Part shown: one piece after another, positions 1-7,736 of the stretch | How positions within the stretch are numbered: the first letter of the stretch is position 1 | How the letters are laid out: every line of letters begins with the position of its first letter | NCBI GenBank assembly: GCA_001801685.1 | Contig: MGYJ01000066.1 | Coordinates: forward strand, 24,102-59,007 | Length of the DNA stretch: 34,906 nucleotides | Reading direction: 5' to 3' | Source of the DNA: Gammaproteobacteria bacterium RIFCSPHIGHO2_12_FULL_63_22 | GTDB lineage: Bacteria; Pseudomonadota; Gammaproteobacteria; Xanthomonadales; Xanthomonadaceae | Notes under the pieces: generated by a model | Database searches by the model: none | Told to the model about the DNA's origin: nothing | The model's input: the letters and a program-made list of their open reading frames with translations, nothing else | Translations under genes and position numbers: made by a program

Positions 1-15
1 GCCGGAACGTAAAAA

Positions 16-264
16 ATGATCTATTTCGCTCTGAAAAACCGCCGGCTCATCCGTAAGTTGGCGCAGGCGATGCGGCTGATGGCGCCGCACGACCGTAAGA
101 TATTTCTGGGACATTTCGTTGAAGAGGCGACCTTCATAGAACTTGCGCATCTGCATTCCATCAGCGTTGCTGAAGTGGAAGCGGCGCTTCGTCGCGGGCT
201 TGAGATAGTCGCCGATGTCCTGGAGCCTGAGCTGCCGTGGTGGCGGCGGTTTTGGTACCGCTAA
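16..264 (+). CDS. small sigma-region-4-like helix-turn-helix protein
   Basis: An 82-residue basic protein. Residues about 22-65 read like a sigma-70 region 4 / helix-turn-helix: a helix starting MAPHDRKIFLG, then a helix containing FIELAHLHSIS and a recognition-like helix with VAEVEAALRRGL. An in-frame stop lies two codons before the ATG, so the start cannot be further upstream. It ends WWRRFWYR, rich in Trp and Arg. There is no clear ribosome binding site. It lies 53 nt before the nucleotidyltransferase-HEPN gene on the same strand and may be co-transcribed with it. The DNA-binding role is inferred from the helix pattern only; no sigma region 2 is present, so it is not a complete sigma factor. 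Confidence 0.55.
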   Translation: MIYFALKNRRLIRKLAQAMRLMAPHDRKIFLGHFVEEATFIELAHLHSISVAEVEAALRRGLEIVADVLEPELPWWRRFWYR

Positions 265-317
265 GCGCGTTTTGTTGCTTGCCAAGCAGTGGCCAGCCGG
301 ACAGGGTAAACCGTATC

Positions 318-1247
318 ATGCGTACCGACCTGGACCATCTCCCCGCGAATAAGCAGCGCGAATTGGAGCGCGTTGTACAGATCATTTTCGAGGAATTCGA
401 GGATGCACTGGCGCTCGCCCAAAAGCAGTGGAAGAAGAAAGGGCGGATCGAAAAAATTATCCTGTATGGCAGCTATGCCCGCGGCGGCTGGGTCGATGAG
501 CCCCATACCGCAAAGGGATATCTGTCCGACTTTGATTTGCTCATCATCGTCAACGACAAGCGTCTGACGGAACGCGTCGATTATTGGCTGAAGCTTGATG
601 ACCGGCTCATCCGCGAACTTGCGATCGACAAGAACCTGCACACGCCCGTGAATTTTATTGTGCATACGTTGCAGGAGGTGAACGACGGTCTCGCGCACGG
701 GCGATATTTTTTCATGGACGTCGCGAAGGACGGCATCGCGCTCTACAGCTACGACGACAAGGAACTCCATACTCCAAGACCGAAGACGCCGGAGCAGGCG
801 CTCGCGATGGCGAGAGAGTATTTTGAAGAATGGTTTCCAGCGGCGATGAGAAAGCACGAATTCGCCAAATTTGGAATCGATAAGGGGCACCTGAAAGAAA
901 CAGCGTTTGAACTTCATCAAACTGCTGAGACATTGTACCATTGCGTGCTTTTAGTATGCAACTTCTATACCCCTCACGTTCACAATCTCGCGTTTCTCCG
1001 CACGCAGGCAGAGCGGATAGACATGCGCTTGGTCGACGCGTGGCCTCGAGAGCGGCGCGAAGACCGCGCGCTGTTTGAAAAGCTGAAGGAGGCCTATGTT
1101 AAGGCCCGATACTCGAAGCATTACCGTATCAGCCACGAAGAATTGCTTCGGCTGAGCGGGAACGTCGACGCGTTAGGGCAGGCTGTGCACGCGGTTTGCC
1201 TAGACCGAATTTCTGAGCTGGAAGCTAGGGTGCCTGCTTTAAGGTAG
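318..1247 (+). CDS. fused nucleotidyltransferase-HEPN domain protein
   Basis: The predicted 309-residue protein has a Pol-beta-type nucleotidyltransferase domain in its N-terminal half, with GSYARGG at residues 51-57 and the DFD metal-binding pair at 71-73. An all-helical HEPN-type domain follows from about residue 165, with HQTAETLYH near 200-208 and ARYSKHY near 263-269, where R264 and H268 could form the HEPN RNase pair. In separate two-gene systems (MNT/HEPN) the nucleotidyltransferase AMPylates and silences the HEPN RNase; here both are in one chain, as in a known fused subfamily. The ATG at 318 is preferred because the open frame before it (from 237) overlaps the upstream gene and does not look like protein. 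A stress or defence function is inference. Confidence 0.75.
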   Translation: MRTDLDHLPANKQRELERVVQIIFEEFEDALALAQKQWKKKGRIEKIILYGSYARGGWVDEPHTAKGYLSDFDLLIIVNDKRLTERVDYWLKLDDRLIRELAIDKNLHTPVNFIVHTLQEVNDGLAHGRYFFMDVAKDGIALYSYDDKELHTPRPKTPEQALAMAREYFEEWFPAAMRKHEFAKFGIDKGHLKETAFELHQTAETLYHCVLLVCNFYTPHVHNLAFLRTQAERIDMRLVDAWPRERREDRALFEKLKEAYVKARYSKHYRISHEELLRLSGNVDALGQAVHAVCLDRISELEARVPALR

Positions 1248-1668
1248 CGGGCAGCGTGCTCTCATGCTGCGAATTGGACAGCCGCGTTCCAATCGAAAAG
1301 TCATCCCTAAGCATTCCCTTCGCACTTACAACGGCGCGCGCGAAATTGGGCCGTCGCCGCGCCGAATGGCGTCCGGCGTGCAGTCGTCTCACTGGCCCGA
1401 TGCGATGATCGACGCCAGCGATAGAGCTTCGGATATCATGCGGCGTCAATTCCAAGCCTGCCACGTGTAAAAGCGGCGTGTCGCCGCGACCGATCGGTGA
1501 CCTAGGTATTGTCGCGACCTAGGACAATAGCGCGGCGCGTTCACGCACCGGAGCTAAAGCAGAAAAGAAGGCGCGGGCTGGATTGGCCCTGCGAGAAGGA
1601 TGAAAAACATCTGACGCCGGGGCTGCCGCGAGCCCCGGCACAGGGCTCGTTCAAAACGAGTAAGCCCA
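1248..1668. other. 421-nt gene-free stretch with repeats and overlapping hairpins
   Basis: No convincing coding frame. GACCTAGG occurs twice, at 1499-1506 and 1516-1523, 17 nt apart. ATTGTC (1508-1513) and GACAAT (1523-1528) form an inverted repeat overlapping the second copy. Further down, two stems compete for the same bases: 1616-1624 pairs perfectly with 1631-1639 (9 bp, 6-nt loop), while 1629-1635 pairs perfectly with 1643-1649 (7 bp). They end 19 nt before the next gene's ATG. No T-run follows, so an intrinsic terminator is unlikely. An operator plus a regulatory leader for the gene at 1669 is a reasonable guess. Confidence 0.4.
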
Positions 1669-2268
1669 ATGACGAACTTCTATCTACCGAACGGCGCCAT
1701 CGATCTCGTGATCGAGCCGCGCCCAACCATGCTCAACCTTGTGATCAAAGGCAGCGTCCCGCTGCGCACGGCGACGCGCGCCGACATGAAGTTGATGCGC
1801 TACATGGCATCGCTGATGCACAGCCGCGCGAGCCGGGATGTGCTAAACATGGCGGGCCTTCTGGCCGACAGCCTGTTTATCGAGACTCCTGCCGTCATCG
1901 TGCGGGCAACGGCCTGCGTCGCGCCGTTGTTCCTCGGCGAGATGGAAGCCGAGGCGATCGCAACCCGGCATCCGGTCGTGCTGCTGCGGCATTCGCAGGG
2001 GCCGGCTGCGATTGATGTGACGATCGACCTCGTCCTGCCTGACGACGGCGATCTTCGATGGCTTCAAGACTATCGGCTGTTCCGCGGCCTCGCCGGCGAA
2101 AGTTGGTTGGTGCCCGCGGGCGACGGCCCCTCGGTCCGATTGCTGCCACGCGGGCTCTTCCTGACCGAGCACGCGCCTTACGCCGACGACTGGGATCGGA
2201 CGGCCGGCGTCGAGCGCGCGAGCGCGCATCTCAATGCCCATTTGCATGGAGGCTGGTCATGGAGATGA
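1669..2268 (+). CDS. hypothetical protein, first gene of accessory block
   Basis: A 199-residue protein I do not recognise. It starts MTNFYLPNGAIDLVIE and has a mix of beta-type stretches and acidic loops, with no signal peptide, membrane segment or catalytic motif that I can see. Codon usage and GC-rich third positions look like real coding sequence. The next gene starts inside it (ATG at 2259, stop at 2268), which indicates translational coupling. The ATG has no strong ribosome binding site; the hairpin pair just upstream may matter for expression. It opens a same-strand block of five genes (1669-4365). Confidence 0.6.
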   Translation: MTNFYLPNGAIDLVIEPRPTMLNLVIKGSVPLRTATRADMKLMRYMASLMHSRASRDVLNMAGLLADSLFIETPAVIVRATACVAPLFLGEMEAEAIATRHPVVLLRHSQGPAAIDVTIDLVLPDDGDLRWLQDYRLFRGLAGESWLVPAGDGPSVRLLPRGLFLTEHAPYADDWDRTAGVERASAHLNAHLHGGWSWR

Positions 2269-2852
2269 AAAGGCGACCTGCGCCAGACGGCCTCGATTTT
2301 GTGCCCGTAGAGGGCGGCAGCGATCCCAATCTCGTTTTCGGGGTCGTCCGACGCCGGATTGGAAAGGGAGCGATCCAGACCGCTCCTGCTTCCGTGCTCC
2401 GGCGTCTCTCACCGGGGCGCAGGGCCGATGTCGCCGCGCCATGGGAGCCTTCCTGCTACCGCTGGGACGTCCTGCTTCCACCGATGGCGCACGACGATTG
2501 CCTCGATCCCAAACGCCTGTGCGAGAAGTATGAGGAGCAAGCCTGTGAAGGTTTGAAGGATCTGCTCGTCATGATGACGATCCGCTTTCCCGACGCCGAC
2601 CGGCTCCATGCCATCTGGGAAACCGTACGTGCATTTGCTTGCGAGCGCCTTTGCCGTGAACGCAGTCTCGCCGTCATCGCCGCCTTCCACCTCCCGGTCC
2701 AGATCGGCTCTACCAACCCACCGCACATCCATCTGATGGCGCTCGCCAGAGAGCTCAAAAGCTACGGCTTCACCGACTTTGTCCGGCCGTTGGCGGCAGA
2801 TCCCGGCAAGGCGATCTTCGCCGCAGAGTGGGCCGAATGGCAGACCCGGTAG
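2259..2852 (+). CDS. hypothetical protein with MobA/MobL-like HUH segment
   Basis: A 197-residue protein. The start at 2259 follows a TGGAGG ribosome binding site (2247-2252) and overlaps the previous gene by 10 nt. Residues about 132-175 resemble the core of MobA/MobL relaxases: ERSLAVIAAFHLPV followed by NPPHIHLMALAREL, where H156-I-H158 has the His-hydrophobic-His form used for metal binding in HUH enzymes. The N-terminal 100 residues are not recognised, and the usual C-terminal helicase of large relaxases is absent. The catalytic Tyr of a relaxase cannot be assigned. It may be a relaxase-derived domain reused in another role. The family assignment is by eye from a short motif and needs a profile search. 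Confidence 0.55.
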   Translation: MEMKRRPAPDGLDFVPVEGGSDPNLVFGVVRRRIGKGAIQTAPASVLRRLSPGRRADVAAPWEPSCYRWDVLLPPMAHDDCLDPKRLCEKYEEQACEGLKDLLVMMTIRFPDADRLHAIWETVRAFACERLCRERSLAVIAAFHLPVQIGSTNPPHIHLMALARELKSYGFTDFVRPLAADPGKAIFAAEWAEWQTR

Positions 2853-3009
2853 GGACGCGGCGCCGACGGCGTCTGACGAGGCGCCCCCTTGCCAGCGCGC
2901 GGCGACTGACGTCGCGAAGTGCCTCGAAAGAAAAAAGTCCAGCTGCGGCTGGAGCGAATGAAGGAAAGCAGCCGCTGCCCAGCCAACGCTGCCAACGAAT
3001 GGATTGTAC

Positions 3010-3477
3010 ATGTCAAAATACCCCACCGCGACCGAGCGGGCCGAAGAAATGGAAACGCTGATGGCGGCGCTCGCTATCATCCAGGTCGCCGAACTCGATC
3101 TCGACGAGAAGCCGCCGATCCTGCCCGTGCAATGCGCGCATTATCTGATCGCCGCCGACGCCGATCTGCTCATCGTCCCGACCAAACCCTCGGCCGCTGG
3201 CGATCATCATATCGTCGAGGACATCATGTGCTTGTCGCGCTGCGACGCCCTGCTGGTCCACGTCGCACGCCCGAGCGTCGGCGAGAAGCGAGTGCTCGTA
3301 GACATCGGGATCGACGGCCTCGTACCCGTCTGGTTCCGGGAGTATCGGCCCTGCTTGATCCAACGCGCACTCCATTTCGTGCCCGATCAGGACGCGAGCA
3401 AACCCGCATTCAAACTGACCAAGCACGGCCTGGAGCGGGCGGCCGACTTCGACGCCCTGAGCTTTGAGTGGCTCTGA
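3010..3477 (+). CDS. hypothetical protein
   Basis: About 155 residues from the ATG at 3010; a TTG two codons upstream is the only alternative. I do not recognise the family. The N-terminal part is helical (EEMETLMAALAII); the middle has hydrophobic strands (LLIVPTKPS, DALLVHVARPS, KRVLVDIGIDGLVPVWF) suggesting an alpha/beta domain. There is no signal peptide or membrane helix. It is separated from the previous gene by 157 nt with no other gene, and is followed 47 nt later by the next gene of the block. Confidence 0.55.
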   Translation: MSKYPTATERAEEMETLMAALAIIQVAELDLDEKPPILPVQCAHYLIAADADLLIVPTKPSAAGDHHIVEDIMCLSRCDALLVHVARPSVGEKRVLVDIGIDGLVPVWFREYRPCLIQRALHFVPDQDASKPAFKLTKHGLERAADFDALSFEWL

Positions 3478-3524
3478 CCCGTGCTGAGCGGGGTCGCATC
3501 GACGATTATGAAAAGGAAGAATCT

Positions 3525-3830
3525 ATGCTGGTGGTAAATATCGAAATATGGCCTTGGGGCCGTGAGGAGCGGAAGTACAAGATCGGCGAGATCACCGCCG
3601 GGAATATCGCAGGCGGCCGCATCTCGAGCTACGAGGTTCGCGTTCAACAGGCGGCCTACGAGCCTGAAGGCGTACCCGCGATCGATAAAGAATTCCTGCT
3701 TCGCGATCACGACCGCCGCGCCGGCGCATTGGCGCTCATTCGTGACGCGCTGCTAATTGCCTTGCCACCTACCGAAGAAAGTTCCGGTGAGGCTGGTGCT
3801 GGGACCGAGGCATCTTCGCAGGAGGGGTGA
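3525..3830 (+). CDS. small hypothetical protein upstream of antitoxin-like gene
   Basis: A 101-residue protein. The ATG at 3525 is preceded by AAGGAAG (3513-3519), so the 19 open codons before it are probably not translated. The N-terminal half is beta-rich (LVVNIEIWPWG, KYKIGEITAGNIAGG, SSYEVRVQQ), the centre is helical (RRAGALALIRDALLIA) and the tail is Ser/Glu/Gly-rich and probably disordered. No named family is recognised. It ends 4 nt before the MbcA/ParS/Xre-like gene, whose ribosome binding site lies inside its last codons, so the two are almost certainly co-translated and may be functional partners. Confidence 0.6.
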   Translation: MLVVNIEIWPWGREERKYKIGEITAGNIAGGRISSYEVRVQQAAYEPEGVPAIDKEFLLRDHDRRAGALALIRDALLIALPPTEESSGEAGAGTEASSQEG

Positions 3831-3834
3831 GGCG

Positions 3835-4365
3835 ATGGAGAAGCTCCCCGGTTCCCCGCGCTCTGGCTTCGCCGCCAGGACTGATATCGTACGGTTTGCG
3901 ATAGCTAGCCGGCGCCGTCTAAGCGGGCCTGGCCTGCGCGCCTTCCTTGCTATCGCCGATCTTTGGGGACTGACCGAGGAACAGCGCCGGCTGATCCTCG
4001 GCTATCCCGCTCGATCGACCTATCAGGGCTGGGTCAAGAAAGCTCGCGAACGCCGCGACATCACGCTGAGCGTCGATGTCCTGATGCGGATTTCAGCGAT
4101 CCTCGGCATTTACAACGGGCTTAGAATTCTCTTCGCCGACGACGATAAAGGTGTCGAATGGGTCCGGAGGCCTCATAAAGCCCGCGTTTTCGGTGGCGTG
4201 CCTCCGATCGAACTCATTACCAGTGGAACGCAGGACGCTCTTCTCACCGTACGCCGCTTCGTGGATGCTTCCTGTGGCGGACTCTACATGTCCCCGTCGT
4301 CGAACGAGCGCGATACGCCGCCTTATGACGATAGCGAGATCATATTCGATGGCGCGGACGATTGA
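3835..4365 (+). CDS. MbcA/ParS/Xre-type antitoxin-like protein, no RES toxin nearby
   Basis: A 176-residue protein with the layout of the MbcA/ParS/Xre antitoxin family (DUF2384 type). An Xre-like helical DNA-binding region covers about residues 20-85 (LRAFLAIADLWGLTEEQRR... YQGWVKKARERR). The family's C-terminal toxin-binding domain covers about 105-150, with the telltale PPIELITSGTQDALLTVRRF. In the usual pairs this domain blocks the active site of a RES-domain NAD-degrading toxin. The ATG at 3835 has a strong ribosome binding site, GGAGGGGTGAGG (3821-3832). No RES protein is encoded before or after it: the next 586 nt have no clear gene. It may be an orphan antitoxin, a remnant, or a regulator. 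Confidence 0.7.
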   Translation: MEKLPGSPRSGFAARTDIVRFAIASRRRLSGPGLRAFLAIADLWGLTEEQRRLILGYPARSTYQGWVKKARERRDITLSVDVLMRISAILGIYNGLRILFADDDKGVEWVRRPHKARVFGGVPPIELITSGTQDALLTVRRFVDASCGGLYMSPSSNERDTPPYDDSEIIFDGADD

Positions 4366-4951
4366 GGGGCATCCGCTATATTGCCTCTCGTCCCCTGACC
4401 GCATCATGCTGAATCGCGACGAAGTTTTCGCGCCATCCGTTCATGCCTGATTGCGGCCTCGCGAAACCGGACCCGTGAAGATCCACATGGCAAAAATCCC
4501 GCCGAACTGTCGAAAGACAGCATATAAATCTCTTCGCAAGATCGCAGAGCAGCTGGGCGTTCCCTTTATCGTTCGTCCACCGGCAACATCGCCGACGGAG
4601 GATGGGAGCAAGGTGAACTTGCCGATCCGAAACGCTGATCGAATTGGGCCGTTGTAAGCGTATGCCGGTGATAGGTTCAAAGGGGCACCGGGAGGGCATC
4701 GGACATGATCTGATTTTCACCCGATGCTCATTGTCTCGCTGTAATTACCGCTCGACCCTTGAGCTAGCGACCCAGCGTAGCGGGGCAAGCTCAAACGAGT
4801 GTGGGCCCCTATGGCTGATTCGATCTTCGTTTGAACGACGGATCACCCGTTCGAGCGACAACCAGCCGGTCAGCCGGATATCGTCGCACGAGCGTGATGG
4901 TCTAGTTTGCCGGGGTCGCTCAGCCACAAGCGTCCGAGCGACGCCCGATGA
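4366..4951. other. 586-nt region without a clear gene, contains one inverted repeat
   Basis: Short frames here do not look convincing. A 10-base inverted repeat with one mismatch, TTGAGCTAGC (4759-4768) and GCAAGCTCAA (4785-4794), encloses a 16-nt GC-rich loop; no T-run follows on either strand. The stretch separates the accessory plus-strand block from the minus-strand hslU stop and may contain the boundary of an inserted island, but I see no direct repeat or tRNA that would mark an attachment site. Confidence 0.3.
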
Positions 4952-6253
4952 TCAAAGCACATATTTGCTGAGGTCGGTGTCGCCCACGATCTCCGAAAGC
5001 TGACGTTCGACATAGGCGGCGTCGATCTCGAGCGTCGTGCCGCCGACGTCTTCGGCGGTGAAGCTGATTTCTTCGACCAGCCGTTCCATGATCGTCTGCA
5101 AGCGGCGCGCGCCGATATTCTCGACCTTCTCGTTCACCTCGGCGGCGAGCTTCGCCACGCGCGCGATCGCCTCGCTCGTGAAGTTCAGCGTCACGCCTTC
5201 GGTGCCGAGCAGCGCCACATATTGTTCGGGGAGACCGGCCTTCGTCTCGCTGAGGATGCGGACGAAATCCTCTTCGGTCAGCGCGCCCAGTTCGACCCGG
5301 ATCGGCAGGCGCCCCTGGAGTTCGGGGAGCAGGTCGCTGGGCTTCGCGACGTGGAAGGCACCCGACGCGATGAACAGGATGTGGTCGGTCTTCATCGGCC
5401 CATATTTGGTCGCGACCGTCGTGCCCTCGATCAGCGGCAACAAGTCGCGCTGGACGCCTTCGCGGCTCACCGATCCGCCGCGCACGTCGCTGACCGCGAT
5501 CTTGTCGATCTCGTCGAGAAACACGATGCCATTGGCCTCGGCGTCGGCCAGCGCGACGCGTGCCACATCGTCTTGGTCGAGCCTTTTGTCCTGCTCTTCC
5601 TCGATCAGCCGTGTTGCCGCGTCGATCACCTTCAGCTTGCGGCGCTTCTTGGGCAGGCCGCCCATCGCTTTGCCGAGCATGTCGGACAGGTTGATCATGT
5701 TCATCTGGCCCGGCTGGCCGGGCAGGTCGAACGGCATGTTCGGCGCGTCGGCGACCTCGATCTCGACCTCGCTGTCGTCGAGATGGCCTTCGCGGATGCG
5801 CTGGCGGAAGCTCTGGCGCGTCGCCTCGCTGGCGCCCTTGCCGGTCAGCGCGTCGAGCAGCCGCTCCATCGCGGCCTCTTCGGCGGCGGCGCGCACGGCC
5901 TCGCGGCGGCGGTCCTTCTCGAGCCGCACAGCTTCCTCGACGAGGTCGCGCGCAATCTGTTCGACGTCGCGGCCGACATAGCCGACCTCGGTGAACTTGG
6001 TTGCCTCGACCTTGATGAACGGCGCGTCGGCGAGCTTCGCCAGACGCCGCGAAATCTCGGTCTTGCCGCAGCCGGTGGGGCCAATCATCAAGATATTCTT
6101 GGGACTCACCTCGTCGCGGAGGTCGGGCGAAAGCTGCTGACGGCGCCAGCGATTGCGCAGCGCGACGGCGACCGCCCGCTTGGCGGCATTCTGCCCGATG
6201 ATATGCGTGTCGAGCGCAGCGACGATCGCCTTGGGAGTCAGGTCCTTGTTCAT
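4952..6253 (-). CDS. hslU: HslU, ATPase subunit of the HslVU protease
   Basis: The AAA+ unfoldase of the two-component HslVU (ClpYQ) protease in the cytoplasm; it unfolds substrates with ATP and feeds them to HslV. The 433-residue length is normal for the family. Visible are the N-terminal [15 protein letters not shown], Walker A GPTGCGKT (residues 58-65), the pore-loop GYVGRD, the long insertion (I) domain with acidic and Met-rich parts, Walker B IVFLDEID, and the C-terminal tail DTDLSKYVL that docks into HslV. The ATG at 6253 is chosen over an upstream open extension because it gives the canonical N-terminus. It starts 4 nt after the hslV stop, forming a two-gene operon. Confidence 0.97.
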   Translation of the reverse strand: MNKDLTPKAIVAALDTHIIGQNAAKRAVAVALRNRWRRQQLSPDLRDEVSPKNILMIGPTGCGKTEISRRLAKLADAPFIKVEATKFTEVGYVGRDVEQIARDLVEEAVRLEKDRRREAVRAAAEEAAMERLLDALTGKGASEATRQSFRQRIREGHLDDSEVEIEVADAPNMPFDLPGQPGQMNMINLSDMLGKAMGGLPKKRRKLKVIDAATRLIEEEQDKRLDQDDVARVALADAEANGIVFLDEIDKIAVSDVRGGSVSREGVQRDLLPLIEGTTVATKYGPMKTDHILFIASGAFHVAKPSDLLPELQGRLPIRVELGALTEEDFVRILSETKAGLPEQYVALLGTEGVTLNFTSEAIARVAKLAAEVNEKVENIGARRLQTIMERLVEEISFTAEDVGGTTLEIDAAYVERQLSEIVGDTDLSKYVL

Positions 6254-6257
6254 ATGA

Positions 6258-6824
6258 TTATGCCTGGATTTCGATGGTTTCTTCGGTGAACTGGTCGTTG
6301 GTGTAGACACAGATGTCGGCGGCGACCTCCATCGCCTTCTTCACGAGCACAGCCGGGTCCTTTTCATAGTCGACGAGCGCGCGCGCCGCCGAGAGCGCGA
6401 AATTGCCGCCCGAACCGATCGCGGCGACACCGCCCTTGGGTTCGAGCACGTCGCCGTTGCCGGTGATGACGAGCGTCACTTCCTTATCGGCGACGATCAT
6501 CATCGCCTCCAGATTGCGAAGATATTTGTCGGTGCGCCAGTCCTTGGCGAGTTCGACCGCGGCACGGAGCAGCTGGCCGTTGTGGCGCTCGAGCTTGGCT
6601 TCGAGCCGCTCGAAAAGCGTGAAGGCATCGGCGGTCGCGCCGGCGAAACCGCCGATTACGCTACCGTCATGGAGGCGGCGCACCTTGCGGGCGTTGGGCT
6701 TCATCACCGTCTGGCCCATCGACACTTGGCCGTCACCGATGATGACGACCCTGTCGGCGCTGCGGGCGGAAAGGATGGTGGTTCCGTGCCAGGGCGAGGC
6801 ACTTTGCGCATGGGGATTGGTCAT
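6258..6824 (-). CDS. hslV: HslV, proteolytic subunit of the HslVU protease
   Basis: A threonine peptidase related to proteasome beta subunits; it forms the double-ring chamber that degrades proteins unfolded by HslU. The 188-residue reading begins [14 protein letters not shown], followed by [14 protein letters not shown]. By alignment with the Escherichia coli protein, which matures to start with Thr, T15 is the catalytic residue, so the first 14 residues form a propeptide that must be cleaved. Family landmarks [25 protein letters not shown] and [14 protein letters not shown] are intact. It is the first gene of the hslVU operon. A possible heat-shock promoter lies immediately upstream (6833-6861). 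Confidence 0.97.
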   Translation of the reverse strand: MTNPHAQSASPWHGTTILSARSADRVVIIGDGQVSMGQTVMKPNARKVRRLHDGSVIGGFAGATADAFTLFERLEAKLERHNGQLLRAAVELAKDWRTDKYLRNLEAMMIVADKEVTLVITGNGDVLEPKGGVAAIGSGGNFALSAARALVDYEKDPAVLVKKAMEVAADICVYTNDQFTEETIEIQA

Positions 6825-6832
6825 GCGGCGCG

Positions 6833-6861
6833 ATATGGGTGATGGCGGGCAGGGCCGCAAG
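6833..6861 (-). promoter_or_regulatory. candidate heat-shock (RpoH-type) promoter of hslVU
   Basis: On the minus strand CTTGCGG (6861-6855) and CCCATAT (6839-6833) are separated by 15 nt from CTTG, or 11 nt from the full 7-mer. This resembles the sigma-32 type pattern CTTGAAA / CCCCATNT, and hslVU is a classic heat-shock operon. The -10-like element ends only 8 nt before the ATG, so a transcript would be nearly leaderless. Assigned by eye. Confidence 0.35.
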
Positions 6862-7004
6862 GGATGTCGGGGATGGTGTCATGGAAAAAAGAGGGCAATC
6901 GCTCGTCGACGCTAAGGCGACGTCAATTTGCAATTATTGCAATTGATTGCTTTTCTGATCTTCCTTCCATGCAATTCTTCTTAAGACGGAAATTTCGTCT
7001 TGGG

Positions 7005-7270
7005 GCGGCCGAACATGATCTCGATGCAGTTGCGGCGTTTGTAGCGACGCTTGTCGTATTTGACGATCTTGTTCCGGATTTTTCGGCCCGGGATGCAGGG
7101 CGTGATACCCTTCTCCTGCAGGGCATCGCGGAACCAGTCGGTATCATAGCCTCGGTCTGCCAGCATCCATTGCGCTTTGGGCAGACTGTCGAGCAAAGCG
7201 GCCTCGCCAGCGTAGTCGCTGACCTCTCCGGCCGTCAGGAAGAAGCTGATCGGACGACCATTCGCATCGC
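7005..7270 (-). mobile_element. IS5-family transposase fragment (C-terminal part)
   Basis: About 90 codons on the minus strand match the C-terminal half of a DDE transposase of the IS5 family: ANGRPISFFLTAGEVSDY, then LADRGYDTDWFRDAL, then ITPCIPGRK and KYDKRRYKRRNCIEIMFGR. The conserved text stops after MFGR and runs into unrelated residues and a stop at 6981-6983, so the last part of the gene is lost. The N-terminal half is also missing: at about 7262-7274 the sequence switches to an IS110-type transposase on the opposite strand. Not functional. Confidence 0.8.
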
Positions 7271-7736
7271 CTCCCTGTTGTCGGTACGATCCGCAATCGT
7301 CGACCAGATCAAGGAGATGGACCGTCGGTTGCGCGTTATCGCCAGCCAGTCGCAGGCCTGCGAAATCCTGATGACGATCCCCGGCGTCGGCGTACAGACC
7401 TCGGCCGCCTTCGCGGCAGCGATCGATGGAGCCGGTCGGTTCAGGCAATCCCGCAATGTCGGGGCTTACTTCGGCCTTGTTCCCCGGCGCCATCAGTCGG
7501 GTGAGATCGACTGGACGGGTCGGATCACCAAGCAGGGTGACGGCATGGTGCGCAAACTGCTCTACGAAGCGGCCAACTCGATCCTCACTCGAAGCAGGGA
7601 GGCATTCGCCCTGAAGACCTGGGCGATGAGAATCGCAAAACGCCGCGGTCTGACAAAAGCCCGCGTCGCTCTCGCCCGCCGCCTTGCGGTCATCATGCAC
7701 GCCATGCTGCGCGACGGCACTTTGTTCCAGGCATGA
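7262..7736 (+). pseudogene. IS110-family transposase, 3' fragment
   Basis: About 157 codons of the C-terminal (Transposase_20-type) domain of an IS110-family transposase: MTIPGVGVQTSAAFAAAIDGAGRF is followed by GAYFGLVPRRHQSG, then ITKQGDGMVRKLLYEAAN, and it ends RLAVIMHAMLRDGTLFQA. The N-terminal RuvC-like DEDD domain is absent. The reading frame stays open to 6864, but the part before 7262 is the antisense of the IS5 fragment, so the long frame is an accidental fusion and should not be annotated as one protein. Confidence 0.8.

Noticed and set aside
237-317. N-terminal extension of the nucleotidyltransferase-HEPN frame
   Set aside because: It overlaps the upstream gene and its residues do not fit the family; the ATG at 318 gives a normal start.
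1264-1470. 68-codon frame after the HEPN gene
   Set aside because: No ribosome binding site, composition unlike neighbouring genes, and an overlapping antisense frame of similar length.
2058-2258. Upstream open codons of the HUH-like gene
   Set aside because: They overlap the preceding gene in another frame, and a clear ribosome binding site precedes the ATG at 2259.
4487-4657. 56-codon frame starting MAKIPPNCRKTAYKSL
   Set aside because: Looks faintly protein-like but has no ribosome binding site, no family resemblance and no coupling to a neighbour; too weak to annotate.
5222-6289. 355-codon plus-strand frame over hslU
   Set aside because: Antisense shadow of hslU; no recognisable domain.
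6983-7001. Near-palindrome AAGACG...CGTCTT around AAATTT
   Set aside because: Considered as a terminator or IS end, but no T-run follows on either strand and it lies at a degraded IS edge.
6864-7736. One 290-codon frame read as a single IS110 transposase
   Set aside because: Its first 130 or so codons are antisense to an IS5-family transposase; only the 3' part is IS110-like.
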